This document shows, piece after piece, positions 1 to 8,087 of a stretch of 64,000 nucleotides of DNA; position 1 is the stretch's first letter, and each line of letters starts with the position of its first letter. The notes beneath the pieces were generated by a model. The model ran no database searches, was not told the DNA's origin, and saw only the letters and a program-made list of their open reading frames with translations. The stretch spans positions 1-64,000 of the forward strand of contig CAWKJU010000014.1 in assembly GCA_963849955.1 (NCBI GenBank), read 5' to 3'. Source of the DNA: CAWFGW01 sp963849955. Its GTDB lineage: Bacteria; Bacteroidota; Bacteroidia; Cytophagales; JAAEPT01. The translations under genes were made by a program, and so were the position numbers.

Positions 1-1006
1 CAATCACCGCGATTACTCCACCAATGCACAAACTTCCCGTATCACCCATAAAAACTTTTGCCGGGTAGGAGTTGTACCACAAGAAGCCAATACATGCACC
101 TACAAAGGCTGCAGCAAAAACCACAATTTCACCCGTGTGAGGTAAATACATAATGTTTAAATAATCTGCGAAAATGGTGTTACCCGACACGTATGCCAAT
201 ACCGCTAAGGTCACCCCGATGATGGCAGACGTACCTGCGGCTAAACCATCAATACCATCGGTAATATTTGCGCCATTAGACACAGCCGTCACAATAAAGA
301 TCACTACCAAAATGTAAACTAACCAGGTGAGATCAACATCTAAAAAACTCAAAATAGTACCGTAGTCAAACTCATTATTTTTCAAGAAAGGAATGGTGGT
401 CACCATTGATTTCACGTCAGAATATTTACTTGTTTTATTAACAAAGTGGGTGATTTGATCGGCTTGATCGCCCCTGGAAACCTGATCCACTAAACTCTCT
501 CTGGATCCCGATTCGTATTCGTGATAGTCTCTTACCACCACATGCTCGTTAAAGTAGAGTGTGGTGCCGACAATAATGCCTAAGCCAATTTGTCCGACAA
601 TTTTAAATCGACCGGCTAAACCTTCTTTGTTTTTTCTAAATACCTTGATGTAGTCATCCAAAAACCCAATTAACCCCATCCAAACGGTGGAAATAATCAA
701 TAGAATCACATAGACATTATCAAGTCGTGCAAACAACAACGTTGGAATCAAAATGCAGGTAATGATAATCACCCCACCCATAGTTGGAGTACCCATTTTC
801 TCTAATTGTCCTTCCAGACCAAGGTCACGAATGCTTTCCCCCACTTGTTGACGTTGAAGCATTCGGATAAATTTCTTCCCAAAAATAACAGCGATTAACA
901 AGCTTAAAATAACCGCAGCGCCAGAGCGAAACGAAATATATTGAAACAAGCCTGCTCCTACTAGGTCAAATTGTTGGTCGAGATAGTCAAATAGGTAATA
1001 AAGCAT
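1..1006 (-). CDS. mraY: Phospho-N-acetylmuramoyl-pentapeptide-transferase, partial (3' end beyond the window)
   Basis: Membrane enzyme that transfers phospho-MurNAc-pentapeptide from UDP to undecaprenyl phosphate to give lipid I. The first 335 codons are visible; the rest lies off the left edge. Several hydrophobic helices are evident. The family motifs are present: the DDYIK aspartates at residues 117-118 and the NGANITDGIDGLAAG segment near residues 240-255, which holds the catalytic Asp region. A hydrophilic insert of about 70 residues (around 140-210) after the early helices matches the longer MraY typical of Bacteroidota. The ATG lies one base beyond the murE stop, so the two are surely co-transcribed and probably translationally coupled. 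Confidence 0.95.
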   Translation of the reverse strand, partial: MLYYLFDYLDQQFDLVGAGLFQYISFRSGAAVILSLLIAVIFGKKFIRMLQRQQVGESIRDLGLEGQLEKMGTPTMGGVIIITCILIPTLLFARLDNVYVILLIISTVWMGLIGFLDDYIKVFRKNKEGLAGRFKIVGQIGLGIIVGTTLYFNEHVVVRDYHEYESGSRESLVDQVSRGDQADQITHFVNKTSKYSDVKSMVTTIPFLKNNEFDYGTILSFLDVDLTWLVYILVVIFIVTAVSNGANITDGIDGLAAGTSAIIGVTLAVLAYVSGNTIFADYLNIMYLPHTGEIVVFAAAFVGACIGFLWYNSYPAKVFMGDTGSLCIGGVIAVI

Positions 1007-1007
1007 C

Positions 1008-2471
1008 TTATTTCTCTAACTGTTTAAACTTTTGGATTAATTCTTCTTTATCGTTAAAATGATGTTTCACACCATTAATTTCCTGGTAATTTTCATGTCC
1101 TTTTCCAGCAACAAGAATAATGTCATTCGATTCAGCAAGGTGGCAGCTAAAGGATATAGCCTCTGCTCTATCAGCTACTGTCATTACCTTCTTTTTCATC
1201 GTTGGTCCCACTCCTGCCTGCATTTCTTTCAAAATATCATCAGGGTTTTCTGTTCGGGGGTTATCGCTCGTTAAAATCACTTTATCGCTATACCGGCAAG
1301 CAATTTCTGCCATCATCGGACGTTTGGTGCGATCGCGATCGCCACCGCAGCCAACTACGGTAATCACTTTTGAGTTGCCTTCTTTTAATTCATCAATTGT
1401 GGTCAGCACGTTTTCCAAGGCGTCAGGTGTGTGGGCATAATCCACAATTCCAATCACACCAGTTGGAGAAATTACGCGCTCAAAACGACCACGAGCAGTA
1501 TCTAAAATGGATAAATCCGTAAGCACTTCATCCGCATCCTCACCCATAAGCACGGCAACACCATACACCGCCAATAAGTTGTAAGCATTGAACTTGCCGA
1601 TTAATCGAAACCAAACGGCTTTGTTATCAATCTCAAGCTCCAAACCTTGAAGGGTGTTGGAAATAATTTTTCCTTTAAATTCTGCTGGTGTCTTTAAGGC
1701 GAAGTAATTTTTTGAAGCTTTGGTATTTTGCATCATTACAGAACCTCGCCTATCGTCTCCGTTGACCAAAGCAAAAGATCCTTTCGGAAGTTGATCAAAA
1801 AAGGCCTTTTTCGCTTTGATGTATTCATCAAATGTTTTGTGATAATCGAGGTGGTCGTGCGAGATGTTGGTGAAAACTGCTCCTTTAAAGTGCAAGCCTG
1901 CAATACGATCTTGTACTACGGCATGCGAACTAACCTCCATAAAACAGTGTGTACAACCCTCCTTCACCATTTTTGCTAATAGCTCATTTAATGCGATGGG
2001 ATCGGGTGTGGTATGCGTTGACGGAATGACAATATCATTGATGATATTTTCTACCGTGGAAAGTACGCCTGCATTATAACCCATTGCTCGAAACAACTTA
2101 TAAAGCATGGTCACAGTGGTCGTTTTTCCGTTGGTACCCGTCACCCCTACTAAGGATAATTTTTTAGAAGGAACACCATAAAAATTGGATGCGATAATGC
2201 CTAATGCTTTAGCGGAGTTTTCCACCTTCACAGCCGTAACATGGTCAGGCTTATCCTGAGGAAGCTCCTCACAGATAATGATGGTGGCACCCATCTCAAT
2301 TACTTGAGCGATATATTGATGTCCATCTACTTGCGTACCACGGACTGCCACAAACAAATCGCCTTCTTTCACTTTACGCGAATCGAAGACAAGCTTGTTG
2401 ACTTCCACATCCGTTCGTCCAGCTACTTCAAGCAGCGAAACACCATACAATATGTCTTTCAGTTGTGACAT
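1008..2471 (-). CDS. murE: UDP-MurNAc-L-Ala-D-Glu:meso-diaminopimelate ligase
   Basis: Cytoplasmic Mur ligase that adds the third stem-peptide residue to the peptidoglycan precursor. At 487 aa it has the usual MurE length. The N-terminal UDP-binding domain is followed by the ATP loop GVTGTNGKTTT (residues 109-119) and the central and C-terminal Mur ligase domains. The DNPR motif at residues 403-406 is the known specificity signature for meso-diaminopimelate rather than lysine, so the organism should make DAP-type peptidoglycan. It directly abuts ftsI upstream and lies one base from mraY downstream. Confidence 0.97.
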   Translation of the reverse strand: MSQLKDILYGVSLLEVAGRTDVEVNKLVFDSRKVKEGDLFVAVRGTQVDGHQYIAQVIEMGATIIICEELPQDKPDHVTAVKVENSAKALGIIASNFYGVPSKKLSLVGVTGTNGKTTTVTMLYKLFRAMGYNAGVLSTVENIINDIVIPSTHTTPDPIALNELLAKMVKEGCTHCFMEVSSHAVVQDRIAGLHFKGAVFTNISHDHLDYHKTFDEYIKAKKAFFDQLPKGSFALVNGDDRRGSVMMQNTKASKNYFALKTPAEFKGKIISNTLQGLELEIDNKAVWFRLIGKFNAYNLLAVYGVAVLMGEDADEVLTDLSILDTARGRFERVISPTGVIGIVDYAHTPDALENVLTTIDELKEGNSKVITVVGCGGDRDRTKRPMMAEIACRYSDKVILTSDNPRTENPDDILKEMQAGVGPTMKKKVMTVADRAEAISFSCHLAESNDIILVAGKGHENYQEINGVKHHFNDKEELIQKFKQLEK

Positions 2472-4643
2472 TTACCCTAGTATCAATTTAATTTTATTTC
2501 CTACAAGCAGTTTGGTACCAGGCAATTCCGATTGGGATTGCACACGTCCTCTTCCTTCATACATTACTCGTAGTCCAGCATTTTCCAATACATACAAGGC
2601 ATCGCGCAAAGTCATCCCTGACACATCTGGAACAACTCCTTTTACCCTGTTTTTTTCTTTCCACTGAATGATTTTCATTTCATCATTCCGCTGCGCTTGT
2701 ACAAATTTGTTTTTAAAACTTTCGCCTCCCCAGGCATTTATTTTTGCAGAAGACAACCCGTCTAGTATCACCATTAAGTCATCATAATAACCTGATTGAA
2801 TCACTGGAAAAACCCCTTTTTCAGCTACAACTTTTTGTAACACGGGGGAATGCAATTCCAAATCACGGGCATAGACTTTATCAGCGATCTCCTTAAACAC
2901 TGGTCCTGCGACTTGATTACCATAATACAATCCTGTTTTAGGATAATCAACCCCCACTATGATACTGTATTTTGGGTTTTCTGCTGGAAAATAACCCGCA
3001 AAAGAAGCATAGTAGACCCGGTCATAATGTCCCGCAATCAATTTTTGGGCTGTACCTGTTTTACCAGCTATTTTATAATTATCGTTTCTGACATTGGTTG
3101 CCGTGCCTCGCTCTACCACACCCTCCAGCATCGCTTTTAATTTCACCAACGTTTCTTTTGAACACACTTGTTTGCTCAGCACCTCGGTTTCATATTCCTC
3201 AATTATTTTATCGGCATATCGAATCCGTTTCACAATCATTGGCTTCACCATTTTACCATTATTGGCAACAGCATTATAGAGCATCAACATTTGCAAGGGC
3301 GACATCTCCACCTCATACCCGTGACTCATCCAAGGCAGGGTGACACCACTCCACGTTTTATCTTGCGGGTTTTTCACTTTAGGTATTGCTCCACCTTTAA
3401 TTTGAAATCCTACGGGCTCTTTCAAATGAAAATCTTCTAAATAGTCTACAAAGCGTTGTTGCGTAGCGGAAGATTTTCCGAACGTTTCCATGACTAGTTT
3501 AGCCGTACCCACGTTCGATGATTTTTCAAATACTTCCTGCACGGTTATTTTACCATACCCTCCCTCTTTTGAGTCGGTAATGGTTCGTTCATACACTTTA
3601 AAACGACCATTTCCAGTTTCCACTGAATCGGTTAATTTCAAATTTGTTTCTTCAAAAAGTGCCATCATTGAAGCGAGTTTCATGGTGGAACCTGGCTCTA
3701 CGGCTTTACCGACAGCATAATTATAGTTTTCAGCATATCTCGGCTCCAGATCAGGTCGATTTTTATTGACATCTTCTAAATTAGCAATCGCTTTAATTTG
3801 CCCTGTAGCTACTTCCATCACGATTACACAACCATTATCCGCTCGGTGTGCTTCCAAGGTTTTTAATAAGGCATGCTCTGCTACGTCCTGTAAGTTGACA
3901 TCAATGGTGGTTTCGATATCATAGCCATGTCGTGGTTTTACTTCTTTGGCATCTGGAATCATTCGCCATTGGCCACCAGAAATTTTGGTAAACAATGCTT
4001 TCCCATTTTTACCTGCCAAGGTACTATCAAAGCTGAATTCTAAACCTGCACCAAAACGACCTTTTTCACCACTTCTCGATTGGTTTTTAATATAACCTAC
4101 CGTACGTCTTGCCAATTGACCAAAAGGGATAAAACGTTTGTCAACACGTTCAAAAATCACCCCGCCACGCATTTTCCCTTCACGGAAAATTGGCCATTCA
4201 GACATAATTTTTTTCTCATGGTGATTAATCATTTTGGAGTTCAACAAAACATAGCGTCTGTTTCTCACGCGCGCATCGTTGATTAATCTTCTGTACTCTA
4301 ATTCCGATCGGTCACCAAAAAAATTGCTTAGGTGCATACTCAACGAATCAATGCCCTTTGTATAGATTGGTTGTAAGTTTTCTGCTTTAGTAATCCCTGG
4401 ATCAAACGCCACGCGATAAAAAGGCAACGAAGTTGCCATTAAACTTCCGTTATCCGAATAAATATTGCCGCGAGTCGCTTTAACATCCATCAAACGTACG
4501 TTTTGCTGTTGCGACTTAGCAATCCAACGTTCGTTGTCAATAAATTTAATATTGATAAGCTTCCCTATAATCAATAGGGCAAAGAAAGCCATCCCAAGGA
4601 AGGCTATTCTTATTCTTAACAATATTTCTTTTTTGATGCTCAA
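2472..4643 (-). CDS. ftsI: Division transpeptidase FtsI (PBP3-like) with C-terminal PASTA domain
   Basis: Class B penicillin-binding protein that cross-links septal peptidoglycan. It has an N-terminal cytoplasmic tail and one membrane anchor (about residues 10-30), then a PBP dimerisation domain. The transpeptidase motifs are all present: STMK with active serine S319, SSN at 375-377 and KTG at 528-530. A PASTA domain (about 660-723, starting VVPDVSGMTLRDAL) ends the protein; such tails are common in FtsI of Bacteroidota and Gram-positives but absent in E. coli FtsI. The stop codon of the ftsL-like gene immediately precedes its ATG. Confidence 0.95.
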   Translation of the reverse strand: MSIKKEILLRIRIAFLGMAFFALLIIGKLINIKFIDNERWIAKSQQQNVRLMDVKATRGNIYSDNGSLMATSLPFYRVAFDPGITKAENLQPIYTKGIDSLSMHLSNFFGDRSELEYRRLINDARVRNRRYVLLNSKMINHHEKKIMSEWPIFREGKMRGGVIFERVDKRFIPFGQLARRTVGYIKNQSRSGEKGRFGAGLEFSFDSTLAGKNGKALFTKISGGQWRMIPDAKEVKPRHGYDIETTIDVNLQDVAEHALLKTLEAHRADNGCVIVMEVATGQIKAIANLEDVNKNRPDLEPRYAENYNYAVGKAVEPGSTMKLASMMALFEETNLKLTDSVETGNGRFKVYERTITDSKEGGYGKITVQEVFEKSSNVGTAKLVMETFGKSSATQQRFVDYLEDFHLKEPVGFQIKGGAIPKVKNPQDKTWSGVTLPWMSHGYEVEMSPLQMLMLYNAVANNGKMVKPMIVKRIRYADKIIEEYETEVLSKQVCSKETLVKLKAMLEGVVERGTATNVRNDNYKIAGKTGTAQKLIAGHYDRVYYASFAGYFPAENPKYSIIVGVDYPKTGLYYGNQVAGPVFKEIADKVYARDLELHSPVLQKVVAEKGVFPVIQSGYYDDLMVILDGLSSAKINAWGGESFKNKFVQAQRNDEMKIIQWKEKNRVKGVVPDVSGMTLRDALYVLENAGLRVMYEGRGRVQSQSELPGTKLLVGNKIKLILG

Positions 4644-5033
4644 CTAGTTATTACTTTTTGGATCTGTTTCTATTTTATAAGGAGGCACTACACCTTCCTC
4701 TAACCCCATTCTTGCCACCTTACGCTCTACTTCCGACTGCTTACTTTCGAACATATAATCTGCCTTAATGGTCGTGTAATCTGCCCTCAAATCTTCTACT
4801 TCTTTTTTAAGCGAATCATAATTTCGGCTTATTCTATCTGCATAATGGGTGTTACCGATATACAACACTCCGATGAAAGCGATATAAAGCACATAAGGCA
4901 CATAGTGTATGGGCAAACCTTCCTGCAAGGTTTTTTCTAAGCTGAAGGTTTCATCAAAAAGTGTGAAAATGGATTTTCCACCGCCACTAGAATTTGATTT
5001 TTTCTTTGTCTCTTTTTTGAATGAGTTTTCCAT
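4644..5033 (-). CDS. ftsL: FtsL-like cell division membrane protein
   Basis: Small bitopic protein of 129 aa placed between rsmH and ftsI, exactly where ftsL sits in dcw clusters. A basic, Ser/Gly-rich cytoplasmic N-terminus (about 1-40) is followed by one transmembrane segment (about 44-60) and a periplasmic heptad-like coiled coil (about 65-110). This is the FtsL/DivIC topology. Sequence conservation in FtsL is weak, so the call rests on topology, size and position. In Bacteroidota this protein often appears as a FtsL-like lipoprotein or S-layer-like hypothetical protein. Its known role is recruiting FtsI/FtsW with FtsB/FtsQ. Confidence 0.8.
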   Translation of the reverse strand: MENSFKKETKKKSNSSGGGKSIFTLFDETFSLEKTLQEGLPIHYVPYVLYIAFIGVLYIGNTHYADRISRNYDSLKKEVEDLRADYTTIKADYMFESKQSEVERKVARMGLEEGVVPPYKIETDPKSNN

Positions 5034-5035
5034 AA

Positions 5036-5950
5036 TTAGTTGTTATAATTATTTCTAATCGCCACTCGTAACTTAGCACTTCTCGCCCTTGGGTTTTCTG
5101 CCTTCTCTTCCTCCGAAGCTTCGATTGGTTTTCTGTTTTCCGCCTCGAAAGGCTTTAACATATTCCCGTACATATCTTTTTCAACCTCGCCAAAAAACTT
5201 TCCTTTTTGGATAAAATTTTTCACGATGCGGTCTTCCAAACTATGATAAGACATGACAACCAAACGTCCTCCCTCCTTCATCACTTCTGCACACTGCATC
5301 AAAGCATCTTCCAATGCTTTCAGTTCATCATTTACTTCAATGCGAAGCGCCTGAAACACTTGTGCATAGTATTTATATTCACGATGTCGTGGTGCATGTT
5401 TTTCCAGGACAGCCACCAACTCTTGTGTTGTTTCTATTTCTTTAGTTGCTCGTTCACGCACAATTGCCTGAGCTAATGTTTTTGCATTTCTGACTTCACC
5501 ATAAATGCCGAAAATCTTGTGCAACTGGGTTTCCGAATAGTTATTCACGACCTCAAAAGCCGATAATTCCTGCGATTGATTCATCCGCATATCGAGCTTT
5601 GCATCTCCTTGAAAAGAAAAACCGCGTCCCGCTTCATCGAATTGATGAGAAGAAACACCTAAATCAGCCAATACCCCATCGACCGACTTGACTCCGTATA
5701 GCTTTAAGTATTTTTTGAGGTAACGGAAGTTTGACTTGACAAAAGTGAAATTCTCAAACGGGATAGTCCCTGCATTTGCAGCCGCCTCGTCATCCTGATC
5801 AAAAGAATACAACTTACCTGATTGAATTTTTTCTGAAATAGCATAACTGTGACCGCCACCTCCAAAAGTTAAGTCGACATAAGTGCCTGCGGGGTCAATT
5901 TTCAGTCCGCTTAGACACTCATTCAACATAACTGGGATATGGTATTTCAT
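5036..5950 (-). CDS. rsmH: 16S rRNA (cytosine1402-N4)-methyltransferase
   Basis: SAM-dependent methyltransferase that modifies C1402 in the ribosomal P site (formerly MraW). The length of 304 aa fits the family. The SAM-binding motif DLTFGGGGHS occupies residues 26-35, with the conserved ADLGVSSHQFDEAGRGFS segment and a C-terminal YHSLEDRIVK block. Its ATG overlaps the mraZ stop by 4 nt (ATGA), indicating translational coupling in the dcw operon. Confidence 0.97.
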   Translation of the reverse strand: MKYHIPVMLNECLSGLKIDPAGTYVDLTFGGGGHSYAISEKIQSGKLYSFDQDDEAAANAGTIPFENFTFVKSNFRYLKKYLKLYGVKSVDGVLADLGVSSHQFDEAGRGFSFQGDAKLDMRMNQSQELSAFEVVNNYSETQLHKIFGIYGEVRNAKTLAQAIVRERATKEIETTQELVAVLEKHAPRHREYKYYAQVFQALRIEVNDELKALEDALMQCAEVMKEGGRLVVMSYHSLEDRIVKNFIQKGKFFGEVEKDMYGNMLKPFEAENRKPIEASEEEKAENPRARSAKLRVAIRNNYNN

Positions 5951-6399
5951 GATTCTTCGGGTGCTAGATATTTTTCTGCGAGCTTTGAAAACTCGTCTTC
6001 ATCTTTTATTAAATACTCTTCGTAACGGTCAGGGTCCCACAACTCAATTCGATTCCCCATTCCTACTACGATTAATTCTTTATCGATTCCAGCAAACTTG
6101 GCCATCGACTTAGGAATCAGCAAACGTCCGGTTGAATCTAACTCTACTTCAGTGCTTCCTCGTAAGAAATTCCGTTGAAAAGCACGGTACTCTTTATTAA
6201 ACTCATTCAACCCTGCGACCTTTGAAAACACTTTTCTCCACTCCACCATCGGATATATTACCAAACAAGGCTCAAAGCCCCGCTTGACAACCACCTCGTT
6301 GGTAGCTACTTCTGGAAGATTTGCTTTAATCTTGGATGGCAGAACCATCCTCCCTTTAGCATCTATCTTACATTCGTATTCTCCTGAGAAATAAGACAT
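5947..6399 (-). CDS. mraZ: Transcriptional regulator MraZ
   Basis: First gene of the dcw operon. MraZ is an AbrB/SpoVT-fold DNA-binding protein built of two SpoVT-AbrB repeats; it assembles into rings and represses its own operon. At 150 aa it has the standard length. Repeat 1 begins at FSGEYECKIDAKGRMVLPSK and repeat 2 at STEVELDSTGRLLIPKSM; both carry the conserved DxKGR/DxTGR turn. A promoter and four phased MraZ boxes lie just upstream (6428-6481), supporting autoregulation. The start is the only ATG consistent with the family N-terminus. Confidence 0.96.
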   Translation of the reverse strand: MSYFSGEYECKIDAKGRMVLPSKIKANLPEVATNEVVVKRGFEPCLVIYPMVEWRKVFSKVAGLNEFNKEYRAFQRNFLRGSTEVELDSTGRLLIPKSMAKFAGIDKELIVVGMGNRIELWDPDRYEEYLIKDEDEFSKLAEKYLAPEES

Positions 6400-6427
6400 T
6401 TAGATCTATTAACGTTTACCGGTGATA

Positions 6428-6435
6428 CAAAAGTA
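6428..6435 (-). promoter_or_regulatory. dcw operon promoter, -7 box TACTTTTG
   Basis: On the minus strand the octamer TACTTTTG matches the Bacteroidota -7 consensus TAnnTTTG at every fixed position. It lies 28 nt upstream of the mraZ ATG, giving a predicted 5' UTR of roughly 20-25 nt. No clear TTG occurs at the expected -33 position; the MraZ boxes occupy that region instead. Confidence 0.65.
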
Positions 6436-6441
6436 AAACAA

Positions 6442-6481
6442 TTTTTACCACTTTCTACCACCTTCCCCCACTTTATACCAC
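6442..6481 (-). promoter_or_regulatory. MraZ operator: four 10-bp direct repeats
   Basis: Reading the minus strand there are four consecutive decamers each starting GTGG: GTGGTATAAA, GTGGGGGAAG, GTGGTAGAAA and GTGGTAAAAA. On the + strand the CCAC cores start at 6448, 6458, 6468 and 6478, exactly 10 bp apart, so all lie on one helix face. Known MraZ operators in E. coli and mycoplasmas are direct repeats of GTGG-type boxes with this spacing. The array overlaps the -33 region of the promoter, consistent with repression. Confidence 0.85.
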
Positions 6482-6823
6482 TAAACGAGTTCAAAGTTTT
6501 CCACAAATGCAAATTTTATGGTAATAAAATGTAGACAATCATGTGAATTAGTTGTTAACTCCCTAAAAGTCAATCAAAATACAAATCAACATAATTTGTG
6601 GGAGTAAATCCCATTATTTTTTAATTTGGGCTAAAACTCCTCAAAAAGATAGGCGGGATTATATTTCCCATTCCCCCGGTAATAAAAACAACTCGTGCTG
6701 ATTTATTAATCGTTGAAATAGCTAAAAAACAAGTATTTAACACAAGTTTATACAATCTTACGATAACCTTATAGTATTGCGTTTAGGTTAAAAACCTGAG
6801 TTCAAGAAGAATCCTAATTTTCT

Positions 6824-6938
6824 GTAAACTAAGACATCTTTGCGCCTGTCCCGTTTCCAAATGGGAGGGAAGGAGTCCCGACAACTATCGGGACGACTAA
6901 CCTGGTAATCTGTTGAACACCGTACTCTCTTAGTTTAT
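6824..6938. other. 115-nt structured element closed by a perfect 10-bp inverted repeat
   Basis: TAAACTAAGA at 6825-6834 is exactly complementary to TCTTAGTTTA at 6928-6937, with a G-U pair outside. Inside lie a hairpin UCCCGUU/AAUGGGA (about 6848-6865, loop UCCA) and a perfect 7-bp hairpin GTCCCGA/TCGGGAC (6875-6894, 6-nt loop). A GGT/ACC pair brackets 6904-6921. A structured RNA on either strand, or a small non-autonomous element with terminal inverted repeats (a TA dinucleotide flanks both ends), would look like this. I could not match it to a named RNA family. Confidence 0.4.
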
Positions 6939-6943
6939 CAATA

Positions 6944-7000
6944 ATTCGTTGCTTCGATGGGAAGATTGCCGCGCTTCATTTCATTCCGCTCGCAATGACC
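6944..7000 (-). repeat. REP-like interspersed repeat (TCATTGCGAGCGG...GCAATCTTCC type)
   Basis: On the minus strand the stretch starts GGTCATTGCGAGCGG and ends GCGGCAATCTTCCC followed by GAAGCAACG. This wording recurs as an intergenic repeat in many bacterial genomes, with the characteristic GTCATTGCGAG and GGCAATCT halves. It is one copy, without an obvious mobile gene. Confidence 0.55.
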
Positions 7001-7155
7001 TTTGTTTTTTTCTATCGAACTCAGGTTGAAAGTAAAAAGTAATTTGTGGGAGCAGTAACAGCGTCTAAAAATGATGTTAAAATTTGTCTTAATTCCATGA
7101 TTTGAGATCACGCCTCGAAGCTCGCTAGTTTTGTCACGACAGTTTACCAACACCT

Positions 7156-7230
7156 AAGTGAAGTGCGGCAATCTTTCCACTGTAAAAAAAATCTTGGCTT
7201 ACGACAGGAGATTCCGTAGCGGGGTGCAGA
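7156..7230 (+). repeat. Second degenerate REP-like copy, opposite orientation
   Basis: GAAGTGCGGCAATCTTTCCAC on this strand repeats the GCGGCAATCTT core of the 6944-7000 element but inverted relative to it. It is followed by an A-tract and a GGAGATTCCGTAGCGGGG segment, a decayed version of the partner half. It ends just before the DUF502 stop codon and may act in its 3' end. Confidence 0.4.
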
Positions 7231-7243
7231 TGCCTAAAAAAAA

Positions 7244-7909
7244 TCAACTTGCTTGCTTGATGTCCATTCCACTTTCAGCATTCATCGTATGCACGACCTC
7301 TGGTTGATCATTTTCAACTTTATATTTTAAAATAGTACTTGAACCTGCACCACATCCAAAAATTGAACGCATTGTATCTTCTACGCTTGCATCAATTTTA
7401 GTTAATTGGTCTTGTTCAACATGATAAATATTCCCTGATGCTGGATTAGGCCCAGTCGGCACAAACACAGTATAACTCCCATTATCGTGTTCATCGGTAA
7501 TAAAAGCTGTCATCAAAGTTTCATTGTTATATAAACGAACTACCGCTACGGATGAAAAAGGTGTTCTTTTACTTCCCCGAAATTGCATGATGGTTTGTTT
7601 GATCATTTTATAACCTGGAATTCTCATCAATAACTTTAATTCTAATTTTTCATACATGGCTTTACCAATTTTAGTTTTGGTGTAGTAACCCACAAAAAAA
7701 CAAATACTTAAAAAACAAGTAATCACAATTACATGAGCCGCTATAACAGAGACACTGGTATGGTTTATTAAGGAATTAGTAAATGGTCTTAATATCTTTA
7801 CTATAAAAGCAGCTATCCAGTTGAAAACAGTGAAAATTATTAATAATGGAAGGAGTATTGTTAAACCAGTTAACAAAGTGGATTGCATAAATTTTAGTGT
7901 GTTTTTCAT
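7244..7909 (-). CDS. DUF502 family inner-membrane protein
   Basis: A 221-aa protein with two transmembrane segments (about residues 10-34 and 55-77). A soluble domain follows, carrying the family's PNPASGNIYHVEQDQL block and the preceding FVPTGPNP turn. DUF502 proteins are widespread in bacteria and plants (COV family) and have no firmly established biochemical role in bacteria. The gene stands alone: repeats lie downstream and a terminator hairpin of the GH8 gene lies upstream. Family membership is clear; function is unknown. Confidence 0.85.
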   Translation of the reverse strand: MKNTLKFMQSTLLTGLTILLPLLIIFTVFNWIAAFIVKILRPFTNSLINHTSVSVIAAHVIVITCFLSICFFVGYYTKTKIGKAMYEKLELKLLMRIPGYKMIKQTIMQFRGSKRTPFSSVAVVRLYNNETLMTAFITDEHDNGSYTVFVPTGPNPASGNIYHVEQDQLTKIDASVEDTMRSIFGCGAGSSTILKYKVENDQPEVVHTMNAESGMDIKQAS

Positions 7910-8041
7910 ATGAATATAAAGGGGTTTAGCTGTATATAGACAAGATACACGCCAACTTGTAAAAAATGGATTTTATCATTTTAAAAATAATCCAACTGGT
8001 GATTTTCAACCGTTTAAAGAAAAACTCACCCCTATTTATTC

Positions 8042-8077
8042 GTGAATATTTGTAGACAAAAATCTACAAATATTCAC
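8042..8077 (-). terminator. Strong hairpin after the GH8 gene
   Basis: A perfect 15-bp inverted repeat (GTGAATATTTGTAGA at 8042-8056, complement at 8063-8077) with a 6-nt loop, located 11 nt downstream of the GH8-tail stop codon. The U-tract is weak, as is common in Bacteroidota terminators. Confidence 0.7.
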
Positions 8078-8087
8078 AATTCATATA

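Larger units (their letters stand above)
6482..7243. other. Non-coding gap between the dcw promoter and DUF502
   Basis: About 760 bp without a credible gene. It holds a 115-nt inverted-repeat element (6824-6938), a REP-like repeat (6944-7000) and a second degenerate repeat (7156-7230). The 6482-6820 part is AT-rich with only short hairpins, for example AGGTT/AACCT at 6784-6796; I see no further feature there. The 71-codon open frame at 6938-7153 is made of repeat sequence and is not called. Confidence 0.6.

Noticed and set aside
6824..6938. SRP RNA or cobalamin riboswitch
   Set aside because: One strand has an ACCAGGT stretch like 4.5S RNA, and the other a GGGAGGGAAGG plus CCCGACAACTA stretch faintly like cobalamin elements. 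The SRP GGAAGGAAGCAG apex and the cobalamin 5' core are absent, so neither name is justified.
6938..7153. 71-codon open frame on the minus strand
   Set aside because: It is composed of the REP-like repeat and adjoining AT-rich sequence; composition is not protein-like and there is no family match I can see.
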